Source: Pseudomonas sessilinigenes (GTDB taxonomy: Bacteria > Pseudomonadota > Gammaproteobacteria > Pseudomonadales > Pseudomonadaceae). From it: a DNA stretch of 64,000 nucleotides. Numbering within the stretch: position 1 is the first letter of the stretch; each line of letters begins with the position of its first letter. The stretch is taken from the NCBI RefSeq assembly GCF_003850565.1, contig NZ_CP027706.1, positions 3,348,001 through 3,412,000 of the forward strand. The letters run 5' to 3'. The translations under genes and the position numbers were made by a program. This document shows, piece after piece, positions 17,073-25,369 of the stretch. The notes beneath the pieces are model-generated. The model was not told the origin of the DNA, made no database searches, and saw nothing but the letters and a program-made list of their open reading frames with translations.

Positions 17073-17375
17073 TCAACATTCGCGCTTGAGAAACAGCAGG
17101 TAGCCGATAGGCATTGGAAATCCGTAGGCCCAGGCTTGCATATTTTGGTTGCCAACCTTGATTTCCCCCCTGCAGACCGCTTGAACGGCGACTAGCTCCC
17201 AACCTGCTTTCCCAAGCTTATCCAGTTCGGCCCTGAAACTTTCGTTCTGCAGTAGGGCAGGTAGATCTGGCTCAAGTGTCGACTCCTCTGTTTTGAACAT
17301 CAACGTACCGCGTTGTTGAGTTCGGAAGGGGATTGGCAAGTGTTCAATGCGATGCTCGAAGCGTTTTTCCGACAT
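17073..17375 (-). CDS. DUF4177-like small protein
   Basis: A 100-residue protein with the core KLGKAGWELVAVQAV at about residues 54-68 and a hydrophobic strand near the end (YGFPMPIGYLLFLKREC). GWELVAV inside a strand-helix-strand fold is the signature of DUF4177 proteins, whose function is not known. It lies 15 bp after the UvrD-like helicase gene in the same direction, so the two likely form a pair. A hairpin (ggctgg / ccagcc, near 17033-17049) follows its stop. Together the pair interrupts the usual order of secretion genes. Confidence 0.65.
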   Translation of the reverse strand: MSEKRFEHRIEHLPIPFRTQQRGTLMFKTEESTLEPDLPALLQNESFRAELDKLGKAGWELVAVQAVCRGEIKVGNQNMQAWAYGFPMPIGYLLFLKREC

Positions 17376-17390
17376 CTGTCGCTCCTCTAG

Positions 17391-18851
17391 TCAGGCCGGC
17401 ACCCTGTTGGCCGCCACGTATCTAGCCATGATGGATAGCACCAGGCTGTTGATTGCGAGGATCTTCATGGCTCGAGTCACACCCACATAGATGAGGTTGA
17501 GCTCGTCGTCGCGGCGCCCTGGATCAAGGTCCGGCGACAGAGGATCCGCAGTAAAGTCGTCGTACAGGCAGACATAGTCCCATTCCAGGCCTTTGGCCTT
17601 GTGCCCGGTCGTAAGCGTGATCGTTGCGTCAAGCTCGTCTTCGGTGGTGAGTTTGCGCAGCTCGAGGATTCTTGAGGGCAGGTCGGGATAGGCCGAGATG
17701 ATCTTGATCGATCTCAGCATTTCGCTGTCCTGGCTTACCTCCGCAATTTCTGTGTACTGCTGGTAGTCTCGGTAGTCGCGCAAGAGTTTCTTATTTTGCA
17801 CCTGAGCGGTCTGGTCGCGACTGAAATAGTAAAGGTCCTCGAGGTCGCGCAATGAATAGCTGTCTATTCCTCCTACCCAATAGAACTTTGGCTGCGACTG
17901 GCACCGTACCAGCTGCAGGGCGTTCTCGATGACGCCAATCACTGTCCGATGAATGAAGGCTCGATGGGGAAGATCCTCTGGTAGCGCTTTCTTGACCAGG
18001 GTTTGTGCGCCGAGTCCTTGCAGCTTTCGGGTTTCTCCCTTGTAAGAAAGGATGATGTTCGCGACATGAGCGATCGCTGGGCCGAACCGCCAACTTTGGG
18101 TCAAGTAATGCTCCTCGGCGCCGGCCATCCAGTCACTATCCAATGTGTCCTCTGCACCCCTAAACCGGTACAGCTGCTGATGTGGGTCACCAACCAGGAT
18201 CTTTTGGATGCGTTGTAGACGAACGATATCTGCAATGACGGGGTTGATGTCTTGGCCTTCGTCCAGGAGCACGCTGTCGAATCGTTGGCTTAGGTCAGGC
18301 TTACTCAGCTGATACAGCTTCAGGTATCCGTCGTGGGGGATCAGAACGCTTGAGTCATCCACGTCGATGGCCCGTTGCCAGAATCTGCGAGCGGTACCAA
18401 TGCTCTGTTGAACGAAGCGTTCCTGAGCCGTTGTGATGTGAGGTTTATCGCGGAAACGAGGATAGTGCTGTCGATCGATCTCGCTATCCGCGCTGGCCAT
18501 GAAGTTGTTGAGGGTCGTCATGACATCCCGGACAAGCTCCCAGTCTTGGGAGTCGATCGCTCGCGCAATCTCTGTAAGCCTCAAGTTTTTGGTCTGTTTG
18601 TGGCTGTACTGAGTACCGAATACGGGATAAGCCAAGCCGTGGGCTGTCTTATTGATCACGTTACGTGGAAATCTTCCTCGCGCCGCGATCTCGACGGATT
18701 TGTTGTAGCAGAGGTAAAGAATTCTTAGTTGAGGATTCGCTTTTGCGAAGCCAACCAAGGTTGTCGTCTTACCGGTGCCGGCGAAGGCCTTGACAACAAT
18801 TTCGGAGGCTTTCGAGCCAATGATGGGGAGTTGTTCTTGGGTCCATTGCAT
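17391..18851 (-). CDS. UvrD/Rep-like superfamily 1 helicase
   Basis: A 486-residue helicase with the SF1 motifs in order: Q-region MQWTQEQLPIIG, Walker A AFAGTGKTTTL (about 23-33), motif Ia-like LYLCYNKSVEIAA, motif II LLDEGQDINPV, motif III DPHQQLYRFRGAED, motif IV LTQSWRFG, motif V TGHKAKGLEWDYVCLYDDF and motif VI NLIYVGVTRAMK. It is much shorter than UvrD (about 720 aa), so the 1B/2B insertions are reduced. It lies inside the conjugation operon, 9 bp after the TIGR03747 gene. It may help transferred DNA to be unwound or repaired, or be a defence/anti-defence insertion. Confidence 0.85.
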   Translation of the reverse strand: MQWTQEQLPIIGSKASEIVVKAFAGTGKTTTLVGFAKANPQLRILYLCYNKSVEIAARGRFPRNVINKTAHGLAYPVFGTQYSHKQTKNLRLTEIARAIDSQDWELVRDVMTTLNNFMASADSEIDRQHYPRFRDKPHITTAQERFVQQSIGTARRFWQRAIDVDDSSVLIPHDGYLKLYQLSKPDLSQRFDSVLLDEGQDINPVIADIVRLQRIQKILVGDPHQQLYRFRGAEDTLDSDWMAGAEEHYLTQSWRFGPAIAHVANIILSYKGETRKLQGLGAQTLVKKALPEDLPHRAFIHRTVIGVIENALQLVRCQSQPKFYWVGGIDSYSLRDLEDLYYFSRDQTAQVQNKKLLRDYRDYQQYTEIAEVSQDSEMLRSIKIISAYPDLPSRILELRKLTTEDELDATITLTTGHKAKGLEWDYVCLYDDFTADPLSPDLDPGRRDDELNLIYVGVTRAMKILAINSLVLSIMARYVAANRVPA

Positions 18852-18860
18852 CGTTGATCC

Positions 18861-19610
18861 TCAAAGATATTTCTTGAAGCTGGCAGCAGTGATACTCACT
18901 GCGACGCCGAGCAGCGCCGCACACGGGAGTAGGACCATGAGGGGGCTGATGCTGATCGGAAGCGCCAGGTAGAAGGTCCACGGGAGAATGGCCAGCGGAA
19001 TGAGCGTTCCCCTTGCCTTGTGATAGAGGTAGCTGGACTCGCGCCCAGCACCGAACTTGCGGAGATCTCGTCGGACCAGGCCGTCGACCAGGCCTGTGAG
19101 TGCAGCCATAGCGAACAGCGGTATGGTCATCAACAACACAACGAGACGAACACAGAACACCAGGACGGTGAACAGCGCTGCAAGGGCATAGTTCTGCACC
19201 GTCGTGACGCTTTGTGCTGCCATGTATCGAATGTCCAGGTCGTTGCGTGGGCCGGCATGCGCTATCGACTCCATCCCCTGGACCCAGCTGAGCATCCCAG
19301 TCTTCACGATCAGCCAGTCATAGGCCCCTGTAACGAGCCAGGTTGCTGTGCGCCCGGGTTCTTGCACAACGGCACTGTGTACCAGCCCCTGGGATAGCCA
19401 ACTGAGCTCATTTGTTAGCATTTGCTGCCCATGCCTCCAGCCGGCTTCTGGCCAGAAAAAATAGAGGCATACCCAGTCGACCAGGATCGCGACTATGAGA
19501 GAGCCGAACATCACCCCGAGGAAGTTGAAGGGGAACCAGAAAATCTTGCTGATCAGCGACTCTGGTCGCTCCTGTTGCTGTTGAGCCTTCTTTGATACGT
19601 CATCTGCCAT
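18861..19610 (-). CDS. Conjugation membrane protein, PFL_4697 (TIGR03747) family
   Basis: A 249-residue inner-membrane protein with a polar N-terminus (DVSKKAQQQQERPESLISKI) and about four to five hydrophobic helices (FLGVMFGSLIVAILVDWVCLYFF; NYALAALFTVLVFCVRLVVLL; MTIPLFAMAALTGLVDGLV; LAILPWTFYLALPIS; LMVLLPCAALLGVAVSI). The motif FWPEAGWRHGQQML and the run GLVRRDLRKFGAGRESSYLYH are typical of TIGR03747. It follows traD by 3 bp and is a likely inner-membrane partner of the coupling protein. Confidence 0.87.
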   Translation of the reverse strand: MADDVSKKAQQQQERPESLISKIFWFPFNFLGVMFGSLIVAILVDWVCLYFFWPEAGWRHGQQMLTNELSWLSQGLVHSAVVQEPGRTATWLVTGAYDWLIVKTGMLSWVQGMESIAHAGPRNDLDIRYMAAQSVTTVQNYALAALFTVLVFCVRLVVLLMTIPLFAMAALTGLVDGLVRRDLRKFGAGRESSYLYHKARGTLIPLAILPWTFYLALPISISPLMVLLPCAALLGVAVSITAASFKKYL

Positions 19611-19613
19611 GCA

Positions 19614-21827
19614 CTACTCCTCGTCATCGGTGGCGGCCTGGCGAAAGTCTTCGACCAGGTCATCAGGCAGTGCGCTTTTCAGTTCTTGATAGCCCGGGGC
19701 TTCCCACCATTCCGATCCAGCCGATGATTGCCGCATGCCGGCAGCGAGTTCCTGCAGGTTGCCTGGCATGACATCGTCGGGGTCGTTGGCCGGCAGCGGC
19801 ATTCGGATCTTCCAGAGGTTTCCACCTTCGAGCAGCGCGAAAGCCTGCCCCTTAGGCAATCCAACTACATGAGCTGGCTCAATCATCGGCACGCTCGTCG
19901 CCTGCAATTGGTCGTGTGAGCTCGAGGTGAATGCTGTCTTACCGTTGAGTGAGTCGTTCGCACTGCTCGCCGGGGTGCTGTTGTAGATCTGCACCTTGGG
20001 TAGCTGATTGGTCAGAAGTTCTGCCGTCGCGGTCTCCCGAACTCGTAGCATGAACAGGTTGTTGAAGTTACCGATGACCTGGCCGGCTTTGGCTTTCGAA
20101 CCAATCTTCGCTTCGATATCGCTCATGGTTTGCGTATAAGCAGTGACCTGCATACCGGCGCCGCCAGCCTTGTTTACCATCGGGATAAACTCGTCCCCGA
20201 TCAGTTCGTTGAACTCATCTGCGTGGAGGTTGATGCGGACCTTACCCCCGGCCATGTTTCCAGGCAGTCCGTCGTCGATGCCGTGTTTGTAGATGTGGCC
20301 GGCAACAGATACCAGATCGCTGAACATCGAGTTGCCCACGGCCGCGGCGACTTCGGTATCCGAGAGTGCATCGAGGCCGATGTAAACAACGGCACGTTTT
20401 CGGATGACTTGCATCCAGTCAAAAATGGGGCGCTGATCCGAAAGATCCAGGTAGTCCGGGGCGAGTAACTCTGCAATCCGGCCCGTGGTGAGTTTCTCAA
20501 GGAGAGGCAGCAGGGATGCGACGATCTTGTCGAAGTAGGTCTTGTCATAGCGCACTGCGCTGCGCAGGCCATCCATCACAGAGTCGTTGATGCGTTTCTG
20601 GGTCAAGTACATGTCGACGGCTACCACGCGCAGCGGGCGGTCTTTCATCGCGAACGAGAGATTCTTGCGATCGATCTTCGCTTCCAGCGCAACAATGGTC
20701 TCCCAGGCCTTCGGATCGTGTTCAGCGAAGTATTTTTGCGCGTACTCAATGAACAGCTCGTCGATGTTGATCACGTGCCGGCGGATCTGCTCGTAGTCTG
20801 GGCGCCGACCTAGGGCGACCAGCGACTGAGCGATGATGTTGACGAACCGCCATGCGAACTCCCTGAACGCAGCTGAGTTGCCTTCTCCAGACAGCTGGCC
20901 GGCGATACGGGTTGCGACCTCGCTTATCCGGCCGAAGCGACCTATGGCGTTGTAGCGTGCGGAGATGTCGGGCCACCCCAGGTGGAACACGTAAAACTCA
21001 TCGAGACGCCCTGCTCGCTTGCACTCGACGTACATGCGCTTGAGCAGATCAGCGTCGCCCTTGGGGTCGAAGACAATCACGACCTCATGATCAGGTCGTT
21101 GTTCTGGTCGCCCACGCCGGCTCCAGCGATGTGGGGTTTGGCTTCTTCTGCCCATGCGTCGTGATGATCCACGGCGATGTGTTCGGCGAATATCTTGTGT
21201 GATGAAAACCTCAGCCAGTCGTGTCTTCCCGACGCGGGTGGTTCCCAGCACAAGAGAGTGTCCTACCCGCTCGCCGAGTGGCTGGCTGACGTTCTGCTCA
21301 TCTGGCTCTATCCCATGCAACCTCGGTAGACCTCCCACGGGTGGAAGAGGACGGGCGGGGTTCAGGCTGGAGTCCCAACTGGTGAGCTTCGTGATCGCCT
21401 TCAGAGGGAAGGGGGCAAACTCCAGACGCTCCTCCAGCCAGCGCGCCCCCTCATACAGCCTGGTCGGTTCGACGTATCTGGAGTATTGGGGCAGGTAGGT
21501 ATCAGTTAAGCGTTGGGTGTGTTTCTGCGTCCAGCGAAATCCCCTGCCGATGAATAGACGCTCGTTGCTGATCGGCATTTCAGCGCTAGTCATTGTGTAA
21601 TGGGGAAGTCGTCTAAGGTTGGCCTGGTAACGCAGCACCCTGCGTGCCTGCAGTAATCGAACTGTGCCCAGGTAGGCGAAGCCCAGTGCTGCGACTATTC
21701 CGAACAGAGGTGTCAGTGCGAACGCCCATGGAGCTTGAACGCAGAGTGCCGCCGCGACGTAGCAGACAGCCGTGGTGAACAGCTCCACCGGAGGGCGTAG
21801 AAGTGACTCAAGTGAATAGGTGGTCAT
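19614..21827 (-). CDS. traD: Conjugative coupling factor TraD, SXT/TOL type
   Basis: A 737-residue coupling ATPase that delivers relaxase-bound DNA to the channel. After two N-terminal membrane helices (FTTAVCYVAAALCVQ; ALTPLFGIVAALGFAYLG) comes Walker A LGTTRVGKTRLAEVF. The Walker B region VRINLHADEFNELIGDEFI and the sensor VTAYTQTMSDIEAKIG follow. Start 21827 (MTTYSLESLLRPPVE) has agaggaac upstream. Oddity: between ITQDIRR and EVVIVFDPKGDADLL lies an Arg-rich stretch of about 32 residues (encoded near 21087-21185) that I do not expect in the family. Confidence 0.92.
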   Translation of the reverse strand: MTTYSLESLLRPPVELFTTAVCYVAAALCVQAPWAFALTPLFGIVAALGFAYLGTVRLLQARRVLRYQANLRRLPHYTMTSAEMPISNERLFIGRGFRWTQKHTQRLTDTYLPQYSRYVEPTRLYEGARWLEERLEFAPFPLKAITKLTSWDSSLNPARPLPPVGGLPRLHGIEPDEQNVSQPLGERVGHSLVLGTTRVGKTRLAEVFITQDIRRTHRRGSSRRMGRRSQTPHRWSRRGRPEQRPDHEVVIVFDPKGDADLLKRMYVECKRAGRLDEFYVFHLGWPDISARYNAIGRFGRISEVATRIAGQLSGEGNSAAFREFAWRFVNIIAQSLVALGRRPDYEQIRRHVINIDELFIEYAQKYFAEHDPKAWETIVALEAKIDRKNLSFAMKDRPLRVVAVDMYLTQKRINDSVMDGLRSAVRYDKTYFDKIVASLLPLLEKLTTGRIAELLAPDYLDLSDQRPIFDWMQVIRKRAVVYIGLDALSDTEVAAAVGNSMFSDLVSVAGHIYKHGIDDGLPGNMAGGKVRINLHADEFNELIGDEFIPMVNKAGGAGMQVTAYTQTMSDIEAKIGSKAKAGQVIGNFNNLFMLRVRETATAELLTNQLPKVQIYNSTPASSANDSLNGKTAFTSSSHDQLQATSVPMIEPAHVVGLPKGQAFALLEGGNLWKIRMPLPANDPDDVMPGNLQELAAGMRQSSAGSEWWEAPGYQELKSALPDDLVEDFRQAATDDEE

Positions 21828-22065
21828 GCTCGTTCCTCTTGTGCGTGAACGCTGTTGCTTCCCTACGGGCCTGTTCAACGTCTTCATCGGGTAACCGTTC
21901 GGCTAGCCGGAGTGCAAATGCGTGTTCATTGATCTGTGAAACGCCAGTGACCTTGCCCCCGTATAGCTCGCTCACATGCCTGACCTGGGCAATCAGCTCT
22001 TCTCTGCCTGGCCGACTAAGGGGGTGGCTGATGACTACCGTGAAGACTGCTGACGGTCCCTGCAT
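21808..22065 (-). CDS. Small hypothetical protein before traD
   Basis: An 85-residue protein with a ferredoxin-like strand-helix-strand look (AVFTVVISHPLSRPGREELIAQVRHVSELYGGKVTGVSQI) and a charged helical tail. It has no signal peptide or membrane segment. Its end overlaps the traD start by 20 bp, and it begins 10 bp after the PFL_4695 gene, so it is co-translated with both. I do not recognise the family. Cytoplasmic location and coupling to traD are inferences. Confidence 0.65.
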   Translation of the reverse strand: MQGPSAVFTVVISHPLSRPGREELIAQVRHVSELYGGKVTGVSQINEHAFALRLAERLPDEDVEQARREATAFTHKRNEHDHLFT

Positions 22066-22075
22066 GCACCACCTC

Positions 22076-22582
22076 TTACTGCTGTTGAATGGTTGTTGAG
22101 GTGATCAGTACCGGGTAATGCTTCAGCCCTAGCCGGTTGGCGATATCGCTTGCAGGTGTTGGCTCAAGTTGCAATCCGGGCGCCAAACGCCTGATCTCGT
22201 CGAACCGAGCGGCGGAGGTGACGTTGACTACTAGCCCCACTGCTTGCAGTTGCTGCAGCTGCTGCAGGTGCTGTGTCAGCCATGTTCGTGACATCGGGTC
22301 GTCACCGATGAGAAAAAGCGGTTGCAGGCCAGGGGCATTGATTGTCCTGCCTACTACCGACCCTGGCGTCATCTCTGGAGTTTTGACGGGATAGGCTCCA
22401 CCGCTTAGGAGTCCTTTGAGTGGTGGGGGACCCGACTCTGGTACCAGGTTGAGGTCCTGGTAGTAGGGCAGGGCTGAAACCCCACCGTTGTCCTGGACAA
22501 CTATGAGTTTGGAACTGGCTTGCACCGTGCCTGCTGCAAGCATTGCAAGCAGGACCGGAGCTGCCTTCAGAAAACTCGTCAT
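22076..22582 (-). CDS. Conjugation protein, PFL_4695 (TIGR03765) family
   Basis: A 168-residue exported protein (signal MTSFLKAAPVLLAMLAAGTVQA). The mature part has the recognisable blocks LIVVQDNGGVSALPYYQDLN and GGAYPVKTPEMTPGSV, then a Gln-rich helix (LTQHLQQLQQLQAVGLVVNV) and an end KHYPVLITSTTIQQQ. These agree with TIGR03765. The C-terminal half resembles a degenerate thioredoxin-like fold. Its role is unknown; its place between the transglycosylase and traD is conserved in these elements. It overlaps the transglycosylase gene by 4 bp. Confidence 0.86.
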   Translation of the reverse strand: MTSFLKAAPVLLAMLAAGTVQASSKLIVVQDNGGVSALPYYQDLNLVPESGPPPLKGLLSGGAYPVKTPEMTPGSVVGRTINAPGLQPLFLIGDDPMSRTWLTQHLQQLQQLQAVGLVVNVTSAARFDEIRRLAPGLQLEPTPASDIANRLGLKHYPVLITSTTIQQQ

Positions 22583-23115
22583 GGATTGTTCACCAAGAAG
22601 TTTATGCCTGTGACACGGCTGAGGTGCCGAGCGAAATCTGCTCTGTATTTGGCTGCAGGCGCGCCACCGGCAGGGCGGTGGTAGCGACCCGCTGCGTCAA
22701 ACCAGTTGCCACCCTTGGCTTTGTGTTCAGCCAGAATCTCTGCGGTGACATTCAGGTTCTTGTAAGGGTCGAGCCCTTCGCAGGGGGAGCTATAGCGATG
22801 GCCGTTAGCGTGGATGTTCGTCTGACCAAGGCCTACGTCGACTCTCGACGGACCAGCAGTTGCGATAGCAATATTCAGCGCCCTGCACGCATCGATCCTG
22901 GTAGCGAATCGGTAGCCGGTACCGGCCACATTCAGCGTCCAAGGCCAAGGCACAATCTGTCCTCGAAGTTTGGTACCGCTCTCTTGCAGCGCAACGGAAT
23001 ACAGCACCACGGCTGGTACTCCATGGGCGATCGCAATCGCCTTGTAAGCTGGGGGAGGATCCTCAGCGGCCATTGCCTGGCTGCACAGCAGCACCAGGAT
23101 CCAGCAGGCCCTCAT
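22579..23115 (-). CDS. Lytic transglycosylase of the conjugation operon
   Basis: A 178-residue exported SLT-type enzyme (signal MRACWILVLLCSQAMA). The catalytic glutamate lies in VVLYSVALQESG, the usual ES motif. The later blocks VDVGLGQTNIHANGH (GLGQ-type motif) and PYKNLNVTAEILAEH match family motifs II and III. It cuts peptidoglycan to make room for the secretion channel. The start 23115 is preferred because its ATG overlaps the stop of the preceding gene (ATGA); an in-frame ATG lies 15 bp earlier. Confidence 0.9.
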   Translation of the reverse strand: MRACWILVLLCSQAMAAEDPPPAYKAIAIAHGVPAVVLYSVALQESGTKLRGQIVPWPWTLNVAGTGYRFATRIDACRALNIAIATAGPSRVDVGLGQTNIHANGHRYSSPCEGLDPYKNLNVTAEILAEHKAKGGNWFDAAGRYHRPAGGAPAAKYRADFARHLSRVTGINFLVNNP

Positions 23116-23858
23116 TGCTGACGGCGCCATTGGCCATTCACCTGTTTTACTGCCGCTGGTAGTTCACCGCCCAGGCCAAGGCCGAGCCAGCGACCTTGGT
23201 CATGGTTGAGGGTGATTCGTCGGCTCTTGACGTTGACCGGGTCGACGCCAGCGAGAATTGCCCATCGCCGGATGCGCTCGTCATCGCCCTGGCTGCCGAC
23301 GAAGTAGAGGTCGAAAGGTGCCTGCGATGCTTGTAGCTTCTTCACTTCGTCGATGCACGCAACGCAGTTGTCTTTCACGAAGATCGCCAGGCGACCGTCT
23401 CCCTGCAGCAACGGTGAGCTGTTTGCTGTTGGATTGGTCAGGGTTGCCGAGGAGATCTCGATCGCTTTCTCGCTTGGGTACAGCCTCCTGTACGCTTCAT
23501 CGTATGCGCGCTGATACGACAACTCTTTTTCTACACGCTGCCTCTCGGTCTTTACTTGCAGCTCCGCATAGCGCCGGCGCTCCTCATCAGAGCGTGCTTC
23601 GATACCCAGGGCAGTCAGTGGGTCCAGCCCCGGCGAGTACACCCCCCGCGGCCCCTGCATCACATCTTGGTACCGCTCGTACTCTTGGGTGGATATCCCC
23701 CATGCATTTGCTGCCTTGTCCTGGAGCCTTCTCTGTGATGATTCGCCTTCGGCGGTGAAGTGGAGCTGTGATGCCTGGCCTGCAGATACCGGTGCTGCTG
23801 CGGCGTAAGCCGTGGGGATCAGGTAGCAGGCGAGGGTGCAGAGAATCTTTAGATTCAT
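23112..23858 (-). CDS. Conjugation protein, PFL_4693 (TIGR03759) family
   Basis: A 248-residue exported protein (signal MNLKILCTLACYLIPTAYAAA). It carries the block WGISTQEYERYQDVMQGPRGVYSPGLDPLTALGIEA (given here only as position about 53-88), the hallmark of TIGR03759. A charged helix follows (EERRRYAELQVKTERQRVEKEL), then a thioredoxin-like domain with CVACIDEVKKL and YFVGSQGDDERIRRWA. The CxxC pair suggests redox activity or a structural disulfide. It is among the first genes of the conjugation operon. Confidence 0.84.
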   Translation of the reverse strand: MNLKILCTLACYLIPTAYAAAAPVSAGQASQLHFTAEGESSQRRLQDKAANAWGISTQEYERYQDVMQGPRGVYSPGLDPLTALGIEARSDEERRRYAELQVKTERQRVEKELSYQRAYDEAYRRLYPSEKAIEISSATLTNPTANSSPLLQGDGRLAIFVKDNCVACIDEVKKLQASQAPFDLYFVGSQGDDERIRRWAILAGVDPVNVKSRRITLNHDQGRWLGLGLGGELPAAVKQVNGQWRRQQ

Positions 23859-23871
23859 GGGTAGTTAATTC

Positions 23872-24567
23872 CTATGGCTGAAGGCTCAATGTTCTTGTTG
23901 ATCCGGATGCGTCGAATGTCGCAGTTATTTCGTTGAGCGCCTTCAGCCGCCATTGAGTTCCCGCAACAACGTCTCCAGGTCGAACCAGGTAAATCTGGCT
24001 CAGCCGTGTACTTCCTGAAGGAGCAATAGATAGGAACTTCTCTCCCCCCCTGTACTCGATGCCGAACATCTGGAAGGGAGGGGGCTCAGGTGGGGCGGGA
24101 GGTGCCTTGGCTTTAGCGGCCGGTTTGGGCTTAGCAGGCTTGGATGGGGAGGGTGTCGCGGATGATTTCTCAGGCTTGCTCAGTCGTTGGACTGTTCCAC
24201 TCAATGACTCCACATCGGCCTTGATCACCAGGAGCTCGCTGGAGTTTGCAGCTGAATGGGCGACATCAGTGGCAAGGTCGTGCGCACGCTTTGCGTAGTC
24301 TTGTACAACGTCGACCCGGTTTGAGATCGCCTTCTGCGCTGCAGAGAAGTCTTCTTGCGTGACTAACGGTTTACCCGCGATAGCGTCCAGGCGATCATCA
24401 CTTGCACTCATTCTCGAGAGCAGCGCATCGAGCTTGGCTTTCTCCGCAGCCCCTTCCAGGGAGCCTCGCAATATCGAGAGTTGATACTGTTGAACGCCCA
24501 AGGCTATGAGCAGGGCGATGGCCCCCAGGCTAGTGAGCAGTGTTTTCTTTGTCAGGCGCAGTTTCAT
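23872..24567 (-). CDS. Membrane-anchored coiled-coil protein, first gene of the conjugation operon
   Basis: A 231-residue protein with one N-terminal helix (LLTSLGAIALLIALGVQQY) and a helical coiled-coil stretch (about 35-130). A Pro/Ala/Lys-rich linker (PSKPAKPKPAAKAKAPPAPPEPP) leads to a small C-terminal beta domain (FGIEYRGGEKFLSIAP... VVAGTQWRLKAL) that resembles PilP-type periplasmic domains. I infer an inner-membrane protein reaching through the periplasm. The ribosome site agagga precedes ATG 24567, and the right copy of the 44-bp repeat ends 12 bp upstream, so this leader is probably the start of the operon transcript. Confidence 0.75.
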   Translation of the reverse strand: MKLRLTKKTLLTSLGAIALLIALGVQQYQLSILRGSLEGAAEKAKLDALLSRMSASDDRLDAIAGKPLVTQEDFSAAQKAISNRVDVVQDYAKRAHDLATDVAHSAANSSELLVIKADVESLSGTVQRLSKPEKSSATPSPSKPAKPKPAAKAKAPPAPPEPPPFQMFGIEYRGGEKFLSIAPSGSTRLSQIYLVRPGDVVAGTQWRLKALNEITATFDASGSTRTLSLQP

Positions 24568-24579
24568 GGGAGTCCTCTC

Positions 24580-24623
24580 GAAGCTGAGAACACCCTCGCC
24601 GAACAGCTGATTCAGCGCATTAG
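24580..24623 (-). repeat. 44-bp perfect repeat, right copy (inverted partner at 1-44)
   Basis: Exact reverse complement of bases 1-44. Read on the minus strand it runs straight into the ribosome site of the first conjugation gene. The pair brackets the whole 24.6-kb conjugation block, so inversion of the block by homologous or site-specific recombination is possible. A duplicated leader or operator is the simpler alternative. Confidence 0.9.
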
Positions 24624-25369
24624 AAAATGATTAGTTGAATGGGCTCTCATTTTTAAAGGTCGACGGGTGGACGGCTTCAATGACAGTGAAGCGTCCAGAG
24701 TTGCTCTAGTCGTGTGGTGTAGCTGCGGCTCATCGTCTCTCTGCGCATGCCCCAGGCAGGTTCTGCTGGAAGGTTGGCCGATCAGATGGGAGCGCAGTCC
24801 CATCGAGCGTCAATTTGATCCTGAGCCTTCATTGTCCGGGTTGCGTCACCGGTTGCAGCATTGCTGAAAGGATATCGGGGGACTCGCCCAGTCGGCATCG
24901 AGCAAAATCCGTACTTGAAACCTGGCCCTGAATATCTGCTCCGGGAGATATATCGCGCTTCCCGTGTCGGCAAATACCAATCGTCGGTGGGATAGGGCCA
25001 TGGTCATTTCAGGCGCGTTTATAAAAGCTAATTACAATAATGCCATTAGGTGATTTGGAATAAAGGGGCTGAGAGTTATAGCTAAATAAATTTATAATAT
25101 ATTTTTGACAGCTTCTTTGGCTTTGACTTAACTGAGTCTGCGTGAGACTTATAGTCTGTCGTGAAGAGTTGTTTTAGTTGGTTGATATGCGTTTTTTGCA
25201 GTTGTGTGACTGTGGGGGTTAAATAGACTTGGCACTTCTCATAGGTTTAAAAAGCGCGATTCTTTATCGCTAAAAACCCTTAGTTCTCGCCTCCTCTCAT
25301 TGGTGAAAGCTTTATAAGGTGGAGTTTTTGGTGGGTTGATGACATTAAATGGAATTTTGGAGATAGCAC
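24624..25369. other. 746-bp divergent intergenic region before cargo 1
   Basis: No convincing gene is seen. The first 400 bp have backbone-like composition; from about 25010 the DNA turns visibly AT-rich, marking the edge of the cargo. A ttgaca box at 25105-25110 with a weak -10 candidate 17 bp on, and a small dyad (agtct-gcgtg-agact, near 25135-25149), may belong to the promoter of the NRPS-like gene. The conjugation operon promoter should also lie here, on the minus strand. Confidence 0.45.

Noticed and set aside
24612..24973. Short frames just after the right 44-bp repeat
   Set aside because: They begin within or next to the repeat, lack ribosome sites and show no protein-like pattern.
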